DNA of 64,000 nt from Paramecium tetraurelia (lineage: Eukaryota; Ciliophora; Oligohymenophorea; Peniculida; Parameciidae), in the NCBI RefSeq assembly GCF_000165425.1, contig NW_001799004.1:124001-188000 (forward strand). Direction: 5' to 3'. Of this stretch, positions 61,599-64,000 are shown one piece after another. The notes under the pieces are model-generated. The model saw nothing but the letters and a program-made list of their open reading frames with translations, was not told the origin of the DNA and searched no databases. Position 1 is the stretch's first letter. Every line of letters begins with the position of its first letter. Both the position numbers and the translations under genes were made by a program.

Positions 61599-64000
61599 TT
61601 AAAATATAATTGATTAATATTTTTAAAATATGTAGATTAGTAAATTATTTCTGTTTTTATTAAAATATTATTTCTTACTTAGTGATAGAAACAAGATGTT
61701 ATTGATTATTTGGAAATTCAGATTATATATGCTTTAAGACAATATTAATTTTTAAAGCATATAATACTCCCAAAAACAGATGATTTTATTTGTTAATACG
61801 ATTGTAAACAAACATTTATTCAATAAGCACTTATTTTTGTATTTCAAATTTATCATTGAGTTAATATCTTCAAAAATATTTAATTTTTAAGTTAAATATG
61901 GAAAAAAAGATTTGGTATTAGAGCTCTTTCATTTTAGGAACTTTTAATTACAGTATATTCTAAACTTAAGTTTCTGTTTAAATTTAAATTATAGAAGATC
62001 TTCTATTGAAAAGGAAAGTCTAAAGTAAAACTTTCGCATTATATAAATCCTCAATTAAATAGCGATAAATTATCAAAGATTTATTTTAACTTTGAACAAG
62101 TGTAGCAGATAATGTTAGCAAATTCACTAAGGGCAATGTAATTATAATGGCTCAAATTTAATCAAAGTTAACTATGGGATGGGAATATTTTTTAATCATA
62201 ATTATTTAGGAAAAGATGGGTTTTTTAAATAAGGTAAGGGGGAAAATTTTTGAAAGGAATTTATTATAAAAATGATTAAATGTTAGCTTTCCAGCAATTC
62301 TTAATTTGATAGATTATTTAATCAAGTTACATTTTGTGGATTATTTTGTTAAGGTTAATAGTTGAGTTTAATCTATTGAGGATAATTCTCATCTGTGAAT
62401 ATTTTGAAACTTACACTCTAAAACTGGGTATTATATTCAAATTGATTGCTCTGATATGGCAAAATAAAAATTTAGCTTAAGCAAAATGATATGATAAATC
62501 ATGCACTTATGTTTTGGTATAACAAGAATGGTTTTATTTGAAAAGAGAAAAATATCCTGAAATATTAATGGAACGAATTATCAATAATACATTAATAAGT
62601 ATTTTCAGAAGATTAAATTAACATGTGAACTAACAATCATCCTCTTCTATGAAAAAAACTTCAAATCTTAGTTAAAGTCTTAATTAAGATTTTCTTTTCT
62701 TCAATATCAAATTCTTCTCTTTTGTAATAACATTATTATAGAGTTCAATAAGACTATACTCTTTATTAATAGATTAAAGAGTAAATAAAATAGGATAAAA
62801 AACTTTCTTGATGAATTATTAATATAGATTTACTTTTATATATTATTTTTAATTTTTATGCTAAGACTGTAGGTTTATAATTTTTTTAAATTAATTTTTC
62901 ATTTTTTACTGAGATTTATACTTCCTATTGAACCGAAGAGTAAATAAGTAATTTATCTTCAGCTTTATTTTATAGAGCCTATTTTATGGTTGAGTTTCAG
63001 AAAAAAAGTAAGGATTATTTTAGTTCTAATGAAGTTGAATTATACATGATTACCTACTAGTAAATGTAATGTTAACTATGTAATTATGGATATAAATAAT
63101 ATAAGTGATGAAAACAATTAATTCATAATTTGTTTTTCGATACCTAAAACTTTAAGTAAATTTACTGAATATTAGATAAAATTCTTTTTAAATAGGTTAC
63201 TTTAAGCATTAAATAAATATTTACTAATTTTCATGGTTTTATATTGAACTTTTTTTAATTTGTTATTTATAAATTCTGTAAATAATCAACAATATTTTAA
63301 ATATATATTTATTTTTATAATGTGGTTATAAAGTAATTAATATCATTTTAGTATATTATTTTTAATCAAATATAGATTAAAGAATGCAATAAATAATATT
63401 TGAGAGAAAAATAATTCCGCGGTATAGCCATTTATATTCGCAACCATCTAAAAAGAATAATGTTAAAACGAGGCAAAATATTTTTTGAATAGTTGAGCAA
63501 TCTTTGAAAATAAAAATGAGAATTATATTGTAAATACCCTTAAAATTTATTTGCATAAAGTTGTGCACACATAAAAAATCAGATAAGCAATTCTTTCAAG
63601 TGATAATTGATTTAATGCCAAATGTTATATTATCAATATTTATGAAATTAATTGCTATTTTAAGAATATTCTAGAAATTGTAAATTTTAAAGTTGCTCTA
63701 AGATTAGATAAATAAATGTATTGTATCTTGAATAACTTCGATCAGATTGAAATCTTGACTGAAAGAGAGCATTAGGATCAAATTTAAATTATTGTTGTAT
63801 TATATATATTAAAAATGTTGATACCCATTTCATTAGAAGTTAACCATAAAAGCATATTAAAAATTTCTATGCTATTAAATTCGCTTATTTATATTGTTTT
63901 GTTTTTATAGAACATTAATATAAATCAGACGAAAACGTGACTTTATCAAAGTACATATGTGAACTTGAAATCTTCAGAATGATGTTTAGGTAGTTGATGT
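61599..64000. other. No gene recognised
   Basis: 2.4 kb with very high AT content. The longest frame, minus strand about 62165-62780, is open in code 6 but has no domain, and chance frames of that size are common with one stop codon. There is no tRNA, telomeric repeat or clear repeat, so this may be the start of a long spacer or may hold a promoter for a gene beyond the window. Confidence 0.4.

Noticed and set aside
62165-62780. About 200-codon minus-strand open frame
   Set aside because: No domain, no clear start, odd composition; open frames of this length arise by chance when only TGA stops.
63400-64000. Possible telomere end of a macronuclear chromosome
   Set aside because: No C4A2/C3A3-type telomeric repeat is present at either edge of the window.

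Overview
The window looks like a macronuclear scaffold of a Paramecium-type ciliate. The evidence is direct. TAA and TAG lie in frame all through conserved domains and stand for Gln, and only TGA ends genes (genetic code 6). Introns are tiny, mostly 19-34 nt with GT at the 5' end. Base composition is very AT-rich, spacers between genes are short, and one 7.2-kb gene encodes a cysteine-periodic, apparently GPI-anchored surface antigen of the Paramecium immobilization-antigen type. All coding calls below were made by hand with code 6 and intron removal; frames were checked by domain continuity and by length divisible by three.

Layout. 1-7.6 kb: end of a secreted-protein gene, tRNA-Val(AAC), a tandem-PX coiled-coil protein, and divergent from it the exosome helicase MTR4, then an ERV1/ALR sulfhydryl oxidase and a small coiled-coil gene. 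7.7-15.2 kb: a long coiled-coil protein, a UBE2W-type E2, an unknown Tyr/Gln-rich protein, a WD40-like protein and a fragmentary gene. 15.6-18.8 kb: a SUMO E3 ligase with SAP-PHD-PINIT-SP-RING order and polyglutamine tracts. 19.4-21.0 and 37.2-38.8 kb: two almost identical direct copies of a PAF-acetylhydrolase gene. 21.2-26.1 kb: a coiled-coil protein with some resemblance to ATG11/FIP200, and an N-myristoylation-type coiled-coil protein. 26.8-30.2 kb (+) and 40.3-45.9 kb (-): three copies, partly inverted, of a gene that encodes a string of SP-RING-like zinc fingers. Between them lie an AGC-type kinase, a three-repeat MYB, a cyclin, the second PAF-AH copy and an unknown gene. 46-51 kb: an unknown coiled-coil gene, a mini surface-antigen-like gene and the wreck of another Cys-rich gene. 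51.2-58.4 kb: the giant surface antigen. 59.2-61.6 kb: an SF1 (UPF1/SEN1-like) helicase. 61.6-64 kb: no gene recognised.

Themes. Ubiquitin/SUMO-type factors are unusually dense: one E2, one complete SIZ-type E3 and three copies of a poly-SP-RING family that I do not recognise as described. The window also shows recent local duplication (PAF-AH, poly-SP-RING) and variable surface-protein genes with a decayed relative beside them. Several otherwise good genes need a single-base frame correction at an A/T homopolymer. Sequencing error is the likeliest cause for MTR4 and the SF1 helicase; real decay is possible for the duplicated genes.
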